A program made the translations under genes and the position numbers. Below, piece after piece: positions 50,891-58,398 of a stretch of 64,000 bases of DNA. Each line of letters opens with the position of its first letter. Positions within the stretch are counted from its first letter, which is position 1. This DNA is from Streptomyces sp. S.PNR 29 (GTDB taxonomy: Bacteria; Actinomycetota; Actinomycetes; Streptomycetales; Streptomycetaceae), in the NCBI RefSeq assembly GCF_030386795.1, contig NZ_JANUQM010000012.1:271090-335089 (forward strand). The letters are read 5' to 3'. A model generated the notes under the pieces. The model did no database searches. It had not been told where the DNA came from and was given only the letters and a program-made list of their open reading frames with translations.

Positions 50891-51877
50891 GTGGCCCGTG
50901 TTCACTTCGCGTCCGCAGACATCGGCCGGACCCGGATCGCCCTGCCTGGTCCGCTGGCCGAGGCCCAGCTCAGCCTCTGGACAGCCCAGCAAGCAGGTGA
51001 GGCCGCTCTCTTCGACCGCTGGCGTGCACGCACCCGGCGAGCGCTGGCCACCGGGGACTTACCCGCGCTCGTCCGGGGCCTGGCCCTTCCGGGGAAGGGC
51101 ATGGTGGATCTGTTCACCCTGGTCGGCACCGTCCCGAGGACAGTGGACGCCATCGACACGCTCCTGCGTGGCCCACAGCGCTTGCGAGCAGAGCTGGCCT
51201 TGTATTCCCCGCAGCGGCAGGCGTTACTGCCGAAGTGGGTGTTCGGCGCTGCCGACGGCGACGGACTGGCCGCCCGCCGTCTGGCCGCGGCTCTCGACGC
51301 CGTGTACCAAGCCACTGTCGCTCCGCATTGGCCGCGCATCCACGCTGTGCTCCAGGCGGAAAGGGCCGCTGCGGCCTCAGTGATGATCACCGGCGGCGTC
51401 GATGCCATGCTGGGTTCACTGCATCCGGCAATCCGCTGGGAGCCACCGGTGCTTGAGGTCCCCTACCGGACATGGGTGAACAGCGACAACATCCACCTCG
51501 CAGGCCGGGGACTGGTCGTCACCCCTTCTGTGTTCTGCCGGCAACCCCTGCTGTACGCCCCTGAACACGGAGAGCTGATGCTGATCTATCCGGTGGTACG
51601 CGATGTCCTGGCGGCAGCGGAAATATTCGGCACCTCCATGCGGGACGAGGCAGTCGCCCATCTGCTGGGGCGCACCCGGGCGGTCGTTCTTGAGGCCACG
51701 GAAGCCGGCGCCACGACTGGCCAGATCGCGCGCTCCCTGGGCATTTCACCGGCCAGCGCAAGCCAGCATGCCGCCGTACTTCGGGAGGCCGGATTGGTCT
51801 CCTCCCGCCGCCATGGCAAGACCGTCTGCCACTCGCTCACCGCACTGGGCAAGGCGTTGCTCGACGGAACGTCATGA
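50891..51877 (+). CDS. ArsR-type winged-helix transcriptional regulator
   Basis: A 328-residue protein. Residues 1-255 are a long N-terminal domain of unknown fold, and residues about 255-325 form an ArsR-like winged helix (TRAVVLEATEAGATTGQIARSLGISPASASQHAAVLREAGLVSSRRHGKTVCHSLTALGKALL). Large DUF5937-type regulators of this layout are frequent in actinobacteria (family knowledge). There is no metal-binding Cys motif. The GTG start at 50891 has a G-rich site. Its gene ends inside the convergent truncated MFS gene (6-bp overlap). Confidence 0.85.
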   Translation: MARVHFASADIGRTRIALPGPLAEAQLSLWTAQQAGEAALFDRWRARTRRALATGDLPALVRGLALPGKGMVDLFTLVGTVPRTVDAIDTLLRGPQRLRAELALYSPQRQALLPKWVFGAADGDGLAARRLAAALDAVYQATVAPHWPRIHAVLQAERAAAASVMITGGVDAMLGSLHPAIRWEPPVLEVPYRTWVNSDNIHLAGRGLVVTPSVFCRQPLLYAPEHGELMLIYPVVRDVLAAAEIFGTSMRDEAVAHLLGRTRAVVLEATEAGATTGQIARSLGISPASASQHAAVLREAGLVSSRRHGKTVCHSLTALGKALLDGTS

Positions 51878-52264
51878 CCGATCGGCCGCGCCCATTCCGT
51901 CAATGGGTACCGTGCGCGGTGCCTCGCCGTGAGTGCCGTCGGTGATCCAGCGAGCGGCGAGCAGTCCTGAGGCCGCGGTGAGAACGGCGGCGGCGACGAG
52001 GAGTTGCTTGCGGCGGAAGCGAGCGGTGAGCGCGCCGGCAGCGAGGTTGGTGAGGGCCTTGGTGACGCCGAAGGCGACGATGAAGGAGAAGACCGCCAGA
52101 TCGCTGGTCAGGCCGAAGACGTCGGTGCCGATCAGCGGGACGGTGGTGCGTTCCAGTCCGACCAGGGCGCCGACGCAGACGTTGACGATGACGAGCAGGG
52201 CGAACTGCAGCCGGTTCTCCCGCAGCCCGAGCCGAACCGGCGTGGGGGCGGCCTTGGGCGTCAT
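51872..52264 (-). pseudogene. MFS transporter with large internal deletion
   Basis: A 130-residue frame. The first 90 residues are a normal MFS N-terminus (RENRLQFALLVIVNVCVGALVGLERTTVPLIG, FGVTKALTNLAAGALTARFRRKQLLVA with the loop 2-3 motif), i.e. two to three helices. It then joins directly to VLTAASGLLAARWITDGTHGEAPRTVPIDG, which looks like the end of an MFS protein (last helix and tail). About nine helices are missing but the frame is intact, so an in-frame deletion is likely. It starts 2 bp after the MBL/rhodanese stop and would be its operon partner. A function as transporter is not expected. Confidence 0.65.
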
Positions 52265-52266
52265 GC

Positions 52267-53637
52267 TCACCCGGCGCTGCCTTCGGCGAGCTGGGTGGCG
52301 TGGGCGGCGGCGTACGCGCCGGGGCCGCCGTTCAGCACGGTGAGGCTTGTGTGTCCGGCGCGTTCCAGGACGCTCGCGGCGGTCATGGCGCGCTCGCCGT
52401 GTCCGCAGGCGATGATCGCGCCCTGGGGTGCGTCGGCAGTCCGGGTGGCGAGGGATCCGAGTTCCAGGTGCACGGCGCCGGGGACGTGTCCGGCGGCGTA
52501 CTCGGCTTCCTGCCGCACGTCGAGGTAGGGGGCGGCCGGGGCCTGGTCGGGCGTGACGAACGCTGTGGCCGACGTGGGCAGCCCGGTCTCCCGCCAGGCG
52601 GTCATGCCTCCCGTGAGACGGCCCGCCAGACGCTCGTAGCCGATCTTGTATGCCTGCCAGACGATCTCCGACAGGTTCTGGTCCTCGCCGGTGACGAAGA
52701 CTATGGGGGCCCCATCGGGCAGGAGCCAGCCGAGCCAGGTGGCGAACTGGTCGCGCAGCGGGATGGAGATCGCGCCTGGGATGTGGCCGGCGGCGTAGTC
52801 GGCCGCGGGGCGGGCATCGACGACGTGGCCCCCGTCGGCGAGCAGTGCGCTGACCTGCCTGGCGTCGAGGGCGGGCAGGACCGGTGTGGTGGTCAGTACG
52901 GCGGGGCCGCGACGGTTGATTTCGGCGAGTCGGTCGAAGTAGGCGGGGTAGGTTCCCAGGCTCGCGGTCAGCCGGCGCACGAAGGTGTCCTCGTCGGGTG
53001 CGGCCAGCAGCAGGTTGGACTGCTTCTCGGCGCCGATGGTGGAGGTGCGCTCGGTGCCGGGCGGGGCGGAGCAGAACGAGCCCGCTCCGTGGGTGGGCCA
53101 CACCGCGGTCTCGTCCGGGAGCCGAGCCAGCCGCTGGAGCGAGCGGTACTGGGCACGGGCCAGTTCCTCGGTGCGTTCGGCGCCCAGGAGGTCGGTGCGG
53201 GCGGCGGAGTTCACGATCAACGAACCGCCGGTGAACACGCCCAGTCGGCGGCTGCCGTCCAGGAGCAGGAAGGACAGGTGCTCGTCGGTGTGCCCGGGGG
53301 TGGCCAGGGCCCGCAGGGTCAGCCCGCCCAGATCGACCTCCTCACCGTCCGCGAGGCCCCGGTGCTCGAAGGTGCGGCGGCCGGCGGCGGAGGCCAGCAC
53401 GGTCGCGCCGGTGTCGCGACCGAGCTGGACGGCGCCCGTGAGGAAGTCGGCGTGCAGATGGGTGTCGGCCGCGTAGGCGACGGTCAGGCCGCGCCGGGCA
53501 GCGGCGGCGTGCAGTGCGCGCAGGTCCCGGCCGGCGTCCACGGCCAGCGCCCGGCCGTCGCCCAGGTCGACGAGGTAGGCGCTGTTGCCCAGCCCTTCGT
53601 CGACCAGTGCCATCAGATGGTCGTCGGCAAAGCCCAC
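52267..53637 (-). CDS. Persulfide-dioxygenase-type metallo-beta-lactamase/double rhodanese fusion
   Basis: A 456-residue protein. GTG 53637 follows a perfect GGAGG and gives the known N-terminus of this family. Residues 1-240 are an MBL fold with metal ligands in THLHADF (His60, His62, Asp64) and TPGHTDEH, and WPTHGAGSFC. A first rhodanese domain (about 275-360) lacks the active-site Cys (VTGEDQ in its loop); the second (about 370-456) has Cys411 in ACGHGER. Such proteins oxidise glutathione- or mycothiol-persulfides and transfer sulfane sulfur (family knowledge). It is divergent from an ArsR-rhodanese regulator, fitting a reactive-sulfur detoxification unit. Confidence 0.9.
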   Translation of the reverse strand: MGFADDHLMALVDEGLGNSAYLVDLGDGRALAVDAGRDLRALHAAAARRGLTVAYAADTHLHADFLTGAVQLGRDTGATVLASAAGRRTFEHRGLADGEEVDLGGLTLRALATPGHTDEHLSFLLLDGSRRLGVFTGGSLIVNSAARTDLLGAERTEELARAQYRSLQRLARLPDETAVWPTHGAGSFCSAPPGTERTSTIGAEKQSNLLLAAPDEDTFVRRLTASLGTYPAYFDRLAEINRRGPAVLTTTPVLPALDARQVSALLADGGHVVDARPAADYAAGHIPGAISIPLRDQFATWLGWLLPDGAPIVFVTGEDQNLSEIVWQAYKIGYERLAGRLTGGMTAWRETGLPTSATAFVTPDQAPAAPYLDVRQEAEYAAGHVPGAVHLELGSLATRTADAPQGAIIACGHGERAMTAASVLERAGHTSLTVLNGGPGAYAAAHATQLAEGSAG

Positions 53638-53704
53638 GGCGGTCCTCCACGAGAGGTACGAGAGGGGGCGGAGGGGCGTGTGGCCGTCACCCCCTTTCAT
53701 CTAC

Positions 53705-53722
53705 AATATTCCATGGATTTAT
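53705..53722. promoter_or_regulatory. AT-rich near-palindrome between the persulfide gene and its regulator
   Basis: AATATT-CCATGG-ATTTAT is centred on CCATGG in the 95-bp divergent promoter. It is the only AT-rich element there and lies 11 bp before the ArsR-rhodanese ATG. ArsR-family regulators commonly bind such imperfect AT-rich dyads. Confidence 0.55.
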
Positions 53723-53732
53723 GGAGGATGCC

Positions 53733-54410
53733 ATGTCGGAGACCACCGCGACCGGCTCGAAGACGCGGCTGTACGACGCGTTCGCGGCCAGCGGAAAGGC
53801 GCTGGCCAGCGGAAAGCGTCTGGAGCTGCTCGATCTGCTGGCCCAGGGCGAGCGAAGCGTCGACGCCCTGGCCAAGGCAGCCGGGCTGAACCTGACGACC
53901 GCGTCGGCGCATCTGCAGACGCTGAAGCAGGCCGGGTTCGTGGCGACCCGACGCGAGGGTGTGCGCATCCACTACCGGCTCGCCGGCGACGATGTCGCCC
54001 AGCTGTTCGCGTTGCTGCGCAAGGTCGCCGAAAACCACCAGGCAGCCGTGCCCGCCGCCCGCGACGCCTACCTCGGCGACGACGGCGGGGCGGAAGTCAC
54101 CCGCGAGGAACTGCGGGCCCGGATCGAGATCGGTGACGTCGTCGTGCTCGATGTGCGACCGGTGGAGGAGTACCACGCCGGTCACATCCCCGGTGCGGTC
54201 TCCATCCCGGTCGACGAACTGGCCGACAGGATCAACGAACTGCCCGAGGACACCGAGATCGTCGTGTACTGCCGTGGCGAGTACTGCGTCCTGGCCCATG
54301 ACGCGGTGCGGCTGCTGACCGACCGCGGGCGACGCGCGATCCGGCTGAACGACGGCATGCTCGAATGGCGCCTGTCCCAGCTGCCCGTCGACGCGGCGGA
54401 GCTGACGTGA
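53733..54410 (+). CDS. ArsR-family regulator fused to a rhodanese domain
   Basis: A 225-residue fusion. Residues about 10-95 are an ArsR winged helix (SGKRLELLDLLAQGERSVDALAKAAGLNLTTASAHLQTLKQAGFVATRREGVRIHYRLAGD). Residues about 120-220 are a rhodanese domain with the active-site loop YCRGEYC (Cys180 and Cys185). No cysteine is present in the DNA-binding half, so a persulfide signal would have to be read through the rhodanese cysteines. The ATG at 53733 has GGAGG 5 bp upstream. It faces the persulfide enzyme gene and probably controls it. Confidence 0.93.
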   Translation: MSETTATGSKTRLYDAFAASGKALASGKRLELLDLLAQGERSVDALAKAAGLNLTTASAHLQTLKQAGFVATRREGVRIHYRLAGDDVAQLFALLRKVAENHQAAVPAARDAYLGDDGGAEVTREELRARIEIGDVVVLDVRPVEEYHAGHIPGAVSIPVDELADRINELPEDTEIVVYCRGEYCVLAHDAVRLLTDRGRRAIRLNDGMLEWRLSQLPVDAAELT

Positions 54411-54469
54411 CCCGTCCGACCGGCGCCCTCCCGCCGCACCGCGGGCCGGCCGGTGGGCCGGTCTGCCTG

Positions 54470-54717
54470 GACTGAAGTGCGTCCAGGAGCCCGGTGACGT
54501 TGCGGGGCGTGCCCCCCCGCAACCTGGCCAGCGTCCGCTGGGTCATCGGCCCGTCCCGGAACAGGGCCCCCAGGAGGGCGGCGCGTGCTGTGGTCAGGCC
54601 GCACCCCGCCATCCTGCGCTGCATCATCGCGCCAAGCACCTCGGCCGGCTCGAAGAGCCGGTCCAGTGAGACGCTGGCAGAAGCGGGCCGCTCAGGCACA
54701 TCGTGAAGAGACTTCAC
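54470..54717 (-). pseudogene. Truncated MarR-family regulator
   Basis: The frame starting at GTG 54717 (GGAGG nine bases upstream) reads KSLHDVPERPASASVSLDRLFEPAEVLGAMMQRRMAGCGLTTARAALLGALFRDGPMTQRTLARLRGGTPRNVTGLLDAL, the N-terminal part of a MarR winged helix. It then loses family character near 54470 and runs into GC-rich filler; the wing and C-terminal helices are absent. A perfect palindrome GTGAAG-aga-CTTCAC (54703-54717) covers the start codon. The open frame continues into the ArsR-rhodanese gene on the other strand, which has no meaning. Confidence 0.55.
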
Positions 54718-54781
54718 TATGTAATACCTCCGCATATCAGGGCAGGCCCCACCGGCGCGTCCGCTGAGGGAGACGGTCACC

Positions 54782-55450
54782 ATGCCCCAACCGATCAAGC
54801 ACCCGGTCTTCGCCCGTTTCTACGCAAGGCTCGCCGGGCCTGCCCTGGAGAAGGCAGGCATCGCCGAACACCGCCGTCGGCTGCTGGCCGGCCTGTCCGG
54901 AGAGGTCGTCGAGGTCGGTGCGGGCAACGGGCTGAACTTCCCGCACTACCCGCCCGAAGTGAAGCGCGTTGTCGCCGTCGAGCCGGAGCCGCGCCTTCGC
55001 GCCCTGGCCGAACAGCAGGCCCGCAGCGCACCTGTCCCTGTGCAGACGACCGAGGCCCGCGCCGAGCAACTTCCCTTTGCAGACGGCTCCTTCGACGCGG
55101 CCGTCGTCTGTCTGACCCTGTGCTCCGTGGCCGACCCGCGAGCGGCCGTCGCCGAGTTCCACCGGGTGCTGCGGCCGGGCGGGCAACTGCGGTTCTTCGA
55201 ACACGTGCAGGCCGACGGGCCCGCGATGCGGCGTGTCCAGCGCATGCTGGACGCCACCGTCTGGCCGAGGCTGATGGGCGGCTGCCATACCGGCCGCGAC
55301 ACCCAAGCCGTGATCACCGCCGCGGGCTTCGCCCTCATCAGCGTCGACCGGTTCACTTTCCCGGCCACCCGCGTCCCCTCACCGGCCGCCGTTCACATCC
55401 TCGGCACCGCTGTACGCACCGACCTGAGAGAGACCACCTCTCGACCGTAG
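54782..55450 (+). CDS. Class I SAM-dependent methyltransferase (UbiE/METTL7-like)
   Basis: A 222-residue methyltransferase. The AdoMet motif is GEVVEVGAGNGLNFPHYPPEVKRVVAVEPEPRLRALAEQQA, followed by AEQLPFADGSFDAAVVCLTLCSVADPRAAVAEFHRVLRPGGQLRFFEHVQA. The order matches type 11 methyltransferases of the METTL7/UbiE group. The ATG at 54782 is used; the ribosome site is weak (GGAG). Its target is unknown. Confidence 0.9.
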   Translation: MPQPIKHPVFARFYARLAGPALEKAGIAEHRRRLLAGLSGEVVEVGAGNGLNFPHYPPEVKRVVAVEPEPRLRALAEQQARSAPVPVQTTEARAEQLPFADGSFDAAVVCLTLCSVADPRAAVAEFHRVLRPGGQLRFFEHVQADGPAMRRVQRMLDATVWPRLMGGCHTGRDTQAVITAAGFALISVDRFTFPATRVPSPAAVHILGTAVRTDLRETTSRP

Positions 55451-55507
55451 CGCGCCTTCCGGGTCGGCCGACGACACCCTCCGAGCCTTGGAGCGCTGAG
55501 CAAGCCC

Positions 55508-56479
55508 ATGACCAGCAGCCCGTACGACCCCCCTTCCTCCCCGTCCGTTCCCGACAACGGTCCGTCCCTCACCCGCGCGGAGTTCGACGCCCTCTTCGAG
55601 ACCGTGCGCACCTGGGGCCGCTGGGCCCCCGAGCAGGCCGACCGAGGTGCCTGGAACCGGGTCACGCCCGACCACGCGCGCCGCGCCGCCGCGCTCGTCC
55701 GCACCGGCGCCACCGTCCCCATGGCCCTGCCCTGGAACACCGTGCCCGGCCCGGACAACGGCAAGCCCGCCCTGCACTACATGTCCGACCTCGGTGACGT
55801 CGAGGCTGCCGAACCGTCCTGCCACAAGGACTTCATCGCCGTCGACTACCACGGCAAGGGCGTCAGCCACCTGGACGCGCTCTCCCACATCGCCTACCGC
55901 AGGCAGCTCTACGACGGCCGCACCGCGAGCGAGGTGGTCGACGCCGCCGGTGCCCGCTTCGGTTCGGTCGCCGCGCTCGGTCCCCTGGTCACCCGGGGTG
56001 TCCTCCTCGACCTCCCGGCCGTCCTGGGCATCGACTGGCTGGAGCCGGGCCGGGCCGTGCACGCCGAGGAAATCGTGGCCGCCGAGAAGGCACTCGGGGT
56101 GAGCATCGGCGAGGGCGACGCCGTCCTGCTGCGCTCCGGACACTTCCGGCGCCGCGCCGAGCTGGGCCCCTGGAACCCGGACGCGGCCAGCGCCGGTCTC
56201 CACGTGGACGCGATGCCCCTGCTGGCCGAGCGCGGCATCGCACTGCTCGGCGGCGACGGCGACAGCGACGTCCGGCCGTCGCCGGTAGAGGGCCTGCACT
56301 CCCCCGTGCACGCGCTCGCCATCACCGCCATGGGCGTGCCGCTGCTGGACAACCTGGACCTCGAAGCGCTCTCCACCGCCTGCGCGGAAGCGGGCCGCCA
56401 CGAGTTCATGCTGGTCGTCGCGCCGTTGAACGTCCCCGGCGGCACCGGCTCGCCGGTCACCCCGGTGGGGGTGCTGTGA
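55508..56479 (+). CDS. Cyclase-family (kynurenine formamidase-like) hydrolase
   Basis: A 323-residue protein. The metal site motif HGKGVSHLDALSH (His115, His121, Asp123, His127) corresponds to HxGTHxDxPxH of cyclase/formamidase proteins; LLRSGHF and GLHSPVHALAITAMGVPLLDNL are the other conserved blocks. It begins LTRAEFDALFETVRTWGRW. The reaction is probably hydrolysis of an amide or ester in an aromatic compound. The next gene began with an ATGA overlap but is broken (see 56479). Confidence 0.88.
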   Translation: MTSSPYDPPSSPSVPDNGPSLTRAEFDALFETVRTWGRWAPEQADRGAWNRVTPDHARRAAALVRTGATVPMALPWNTVPGPDNGKPALHYMSDLGDVEAAEPSCHKDFIAVDYHGKGVSHLDALSHIAYRRQLYDGRTASEVVDAAGARFGSVAALGPLVTRGVLLDLPAVLGIDWLEPGRAVHAEEIVAAEKALGVSIGEGDAVLLRSGHFRRRAELGPWNPDAASAGLHVDAMPLLAERGIALLGGDGDSDVRPSPVEGLHSPVHALAITAMGVPLLDNLDLEALSTACAEAGRHEFMLVVAPLNVPGGTGSPVTPVGVL

Positions 56480-56618
56480 TGACCGGTCTGTTCACCGCGC
56501 CCGCGGTCACCGAGCGCACCTTCGCGTACCGTGCCCGGCCCGCGCGGCATCCGGGGAGCCGGGCTCGACGTCTTCGAGTCCCCCCCCCCGGCACCGGACC
56601 ACCCGTTGCTGACTGACC
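56479..56618 (+). pseudogene. Deletion scar joining the start of one gene to the end of another
   Basis: An ATG overlapping the cyclase stop (TGATGA) begins TGLFTAPAVTERTFAYRARPAR. Then, in another frame, RGIRGAGLDVFESPPPAPDHPLLTD appears: the C-terminal signature of D-2-hydroxyacid dehydrogenases (AGLDVFE-x-PPAxDHPLL). Neither is a complete gene, and the junction is about 56530-56540. A run of nine or more cytosines (56580-56589) lies in the middle of the remnant. Confidence 0.5.
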
Positions 56619-56664
56619 GTCGCGCCTCGCGCCATGTGCTGTGGGGGATTCCGGGCGCGACCTG

Positions 56665-57822
56665 TCAGCGATCCCGGAGGGCGTTGAGCCGGGCGGCCTG
56701 GCGCGTCAGGTGGTCGCGCTCGGCCAGGTTGGGTGCCTTCTGGGCCGCCTCGGCGTACAGCCGTGCCGCCGTCGCCAGGTCGCCGTCACGCTCGTGGAGG
56801 TACGCCGCCACCGCGGCGTGGCGGGGCAGTGAGGCGTCCAGCGCCGCGAGCGCCGCCAGCCCGGCGCGTGCTCCGTCGGCCTCACCGACGGCCACTGCGC
56901 GGTTGAGCCGGACGACCGGGCTGTCGGTCAGGCGCGCGAGCTCGTCGTACCACTCGACGATCTGCACCCAGTCGGTCTCCCCGGCGGTGGGCGCGTCGGC
57001 GTGGAGTGCGGCGATGGCGGCCTGGGCCTGGAACTCGCCCAGCCGGTCGCGGGCGAGGGCCGCCTGCAGGATCTGGACGCCCTCGGCGATCGCTTTCGTG
57101 TCCCACCGGCTGCGGTCCTGGTCGGCGAGCGGCACCAGGCTGCCGTCGGGCGCGGTCCGGGCGGCGCGCCGGGCGTGGTGGAGCAGCATGAGGGCGAGCA
57201 GCCCCGCCACCTCCGGGTGATCGATCGCGGCGGCGAGCTGCCGGGTGAGCCGGATGGCCTCGGCGGCGAGGTCGACGTCGCCGGAGTAGCCCTCGTTGAA
57301 GACGAGGTAGAGGACGCGCAGCACGGTGGCGACGTCGCCGGGCTGGTCGAACCGCACGCCGGCCACGGTGCGCTTGGCCCGGCTGATGCGCTGCGCCATG
57401 GTCGCCTCGGGCACGAGGTAGGCCTGGGCGATCTGGCGGGTGGTCAGCCCGCCGACGGCGCGCAGGGTGAGCGCGACCGCGGACGACGGAGTCAGTGACG
57501 GGTGGGCGCACAGGAAGTACAGCTGGAGCGTGTCGTCCACCGCGGGCGCGGGCCCGGGTACTGGCTCCTCGTCGACGAGGTCCTCGCGCCGACGGCGGGC
57601 GGCGTCCGCCCGGGTCGCGTCGAGGAACTTGCGCCAGGCCACGGTGACCAGCCAGCCCTTGGCATCCCGAGGCGGGTCGGCGGGCCAGACGCGGAGCGCC
57701 TCGACGAGCGCGTCCTGCACGGCGTCCTCGGCCGCCGCGAAGTCGGCTCCGCGGCGGACGAGGATACCCAGCACGCTCGGTGTGAGGCTCCTCAGCAGGG
57801 CCTCGTCCATCGATGAGGTCAC
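56665..57822 (-). CDS. ECF-type RNA polymerase sigma factor, ECF42 group with TPR-like C-terminal extension
   Basis: A 385-residue sigma factor. Region 2 is DFAAAEDAVQDALVEALRVWPADPPRDAKGWLVTVAWRKFLD, and region 4 is LCAHPSLTPSSAVALTLRAVGGLTTRQIAQAYLVPEATMAQRISRAKRTV. The long C-terminal half (DVDLAAEAIRLTRQLAAAIDHPEVAGLLALMLLHHARRAAR and onward) is the TPR/DUF6596-type extension that defines the ECF42 group. There is no anti-sigma gene. Its GTG overlaps the stop of the DGPF gene (GTGA). In ECF42 systems the sigma factor regulates the linked DGPF genes (published for Streptomyces venezuelae); a matching promoter lies at 58279-58305. Confidence 0.94.
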   Translation of the reverse strand: MTSSMDEALLRSLTPSVLGILVRRGADFAAAEDAVQDALVEALRVWPADPPRDAKGWLVTVAWRKFLDATRADAARRRREDLVDEEPVPGPAPAVDDTLQLYFLCAHPSLTPSSAVALTLRAVGGLTTRQIAQAYLVPEATMAQRISRAKRTVAGVRFDQPGDVATVLRVLYLVFNEGYSGDVDLAAEAIRLTRQLAAAIDHPEVAGLLALMLLHHARRAARTAPDGSLVPLADQDRSRWDTKAIAEGVQILQAALARDRLGEFQAQAAIAALHADAPTAGETDWVQIVEWYDELARLTDSPVVRLNRAVAVGEADGARAGLAALAALDASLPRHAAVAAYLHERDGDLATAARLYAEAAQKAPNLAERDHLTRQAARLNALRDR

Positions 57823-58226
57823 TCCGTGATGGTAGGCGGCGCGGCCAGGAACGGGCGCACCTCAAGCCACTCGTGGATCGGCTTGCCGCCCGCCCCGGGG
57901 GCGGCCGACAGTTCCCCGGCCAGCTCGATGGCGCGCTCGTAGCTGTCGACATCGATGATCATCCAGCCGGCGATGAGATCCTTGGTCTCGGCGAACGGTC
58001 CGTCGGTGACCGGCGGCCGTCCCTCACCGTCGTAGCGGACCCACGCCCCCTCGGGGGCGAGCGCCTGGCCGTCGACGAACTCACCGGTCTTCTCCAGCCG
58101 CGCCGCGAAGTCGTGCATGTACTGCATGTGCGCCGAGATCTCCTCCGGCGTCCACTGGTCCATCGGCACGTCGTTGACCGGAGCCGGAGCGCCGCGGTAG
58201 TGCTTGAGCAGCAGGTACTTGGCCAT
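57819..58226 (-). CDS. YCII-related (DGPF-type) protein
   Basis: A 135-residue protein. The DGPF signature is PPVTDGPFAETKDLIAGWMIIDV, and the N-terminus MAKYLLLKHYRGAPAP is typical of the family. Catalytic His and Asp residues of the YciI fold are present as His in LKHYRG and Asp in TDGPF. Its stop overlaps the sigma factor start (GTGA) and the two form an operon. The cellular role of DGPF proteins is not established. A candidate ECF42 promoter lies 54-80 bp upstream. Confidence 0.93.
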   Translation of the reverse strand: MAKYLLLKHYRGAPAPVNDVPMDQWTPEEISAHMQYMHDFAARLEKTGEFVDGQALAPEGAWVRYDGEGRPPVTDGPFAETKDLIAGWMIIDVDSYERAIELAGELSAAPGAGGKPIHEWLEVRPFLAAPPTITE

Positions 58227-58278
58227 CGTGTATCTCCTCGGTGCTGGCGCGACCCATTGTGGTCGCGTTCACTGCAGG

Positions 58279-58305
58279 GACGGAGCCAAGCACGGGTTCT
58301 CGACA
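58279..58305 (-). promoter_or_regulatory. ECF42-type promoter before the DGPF gene
   Basis: On the minus strand TGTCGA (58305-58300) and CGTC (58282-58279) are separated by 17 bp. This agrees with the TGTCGA / CGA/TC promoter reported for ECF42 sigma factors and lies upstream of the DGPF-sigma operon, which would make it autoregulated. Confidence 0.65.
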
Positions 58306-58398
58306 TCGCCGTCCAAGATTTTTCGGCTTTCGTGGTTGTGGGCCGTTGGAGACTCCGACGGCGCCGTAGTCCGTCGGCTGTGGTGATCGCGGGCGCGG

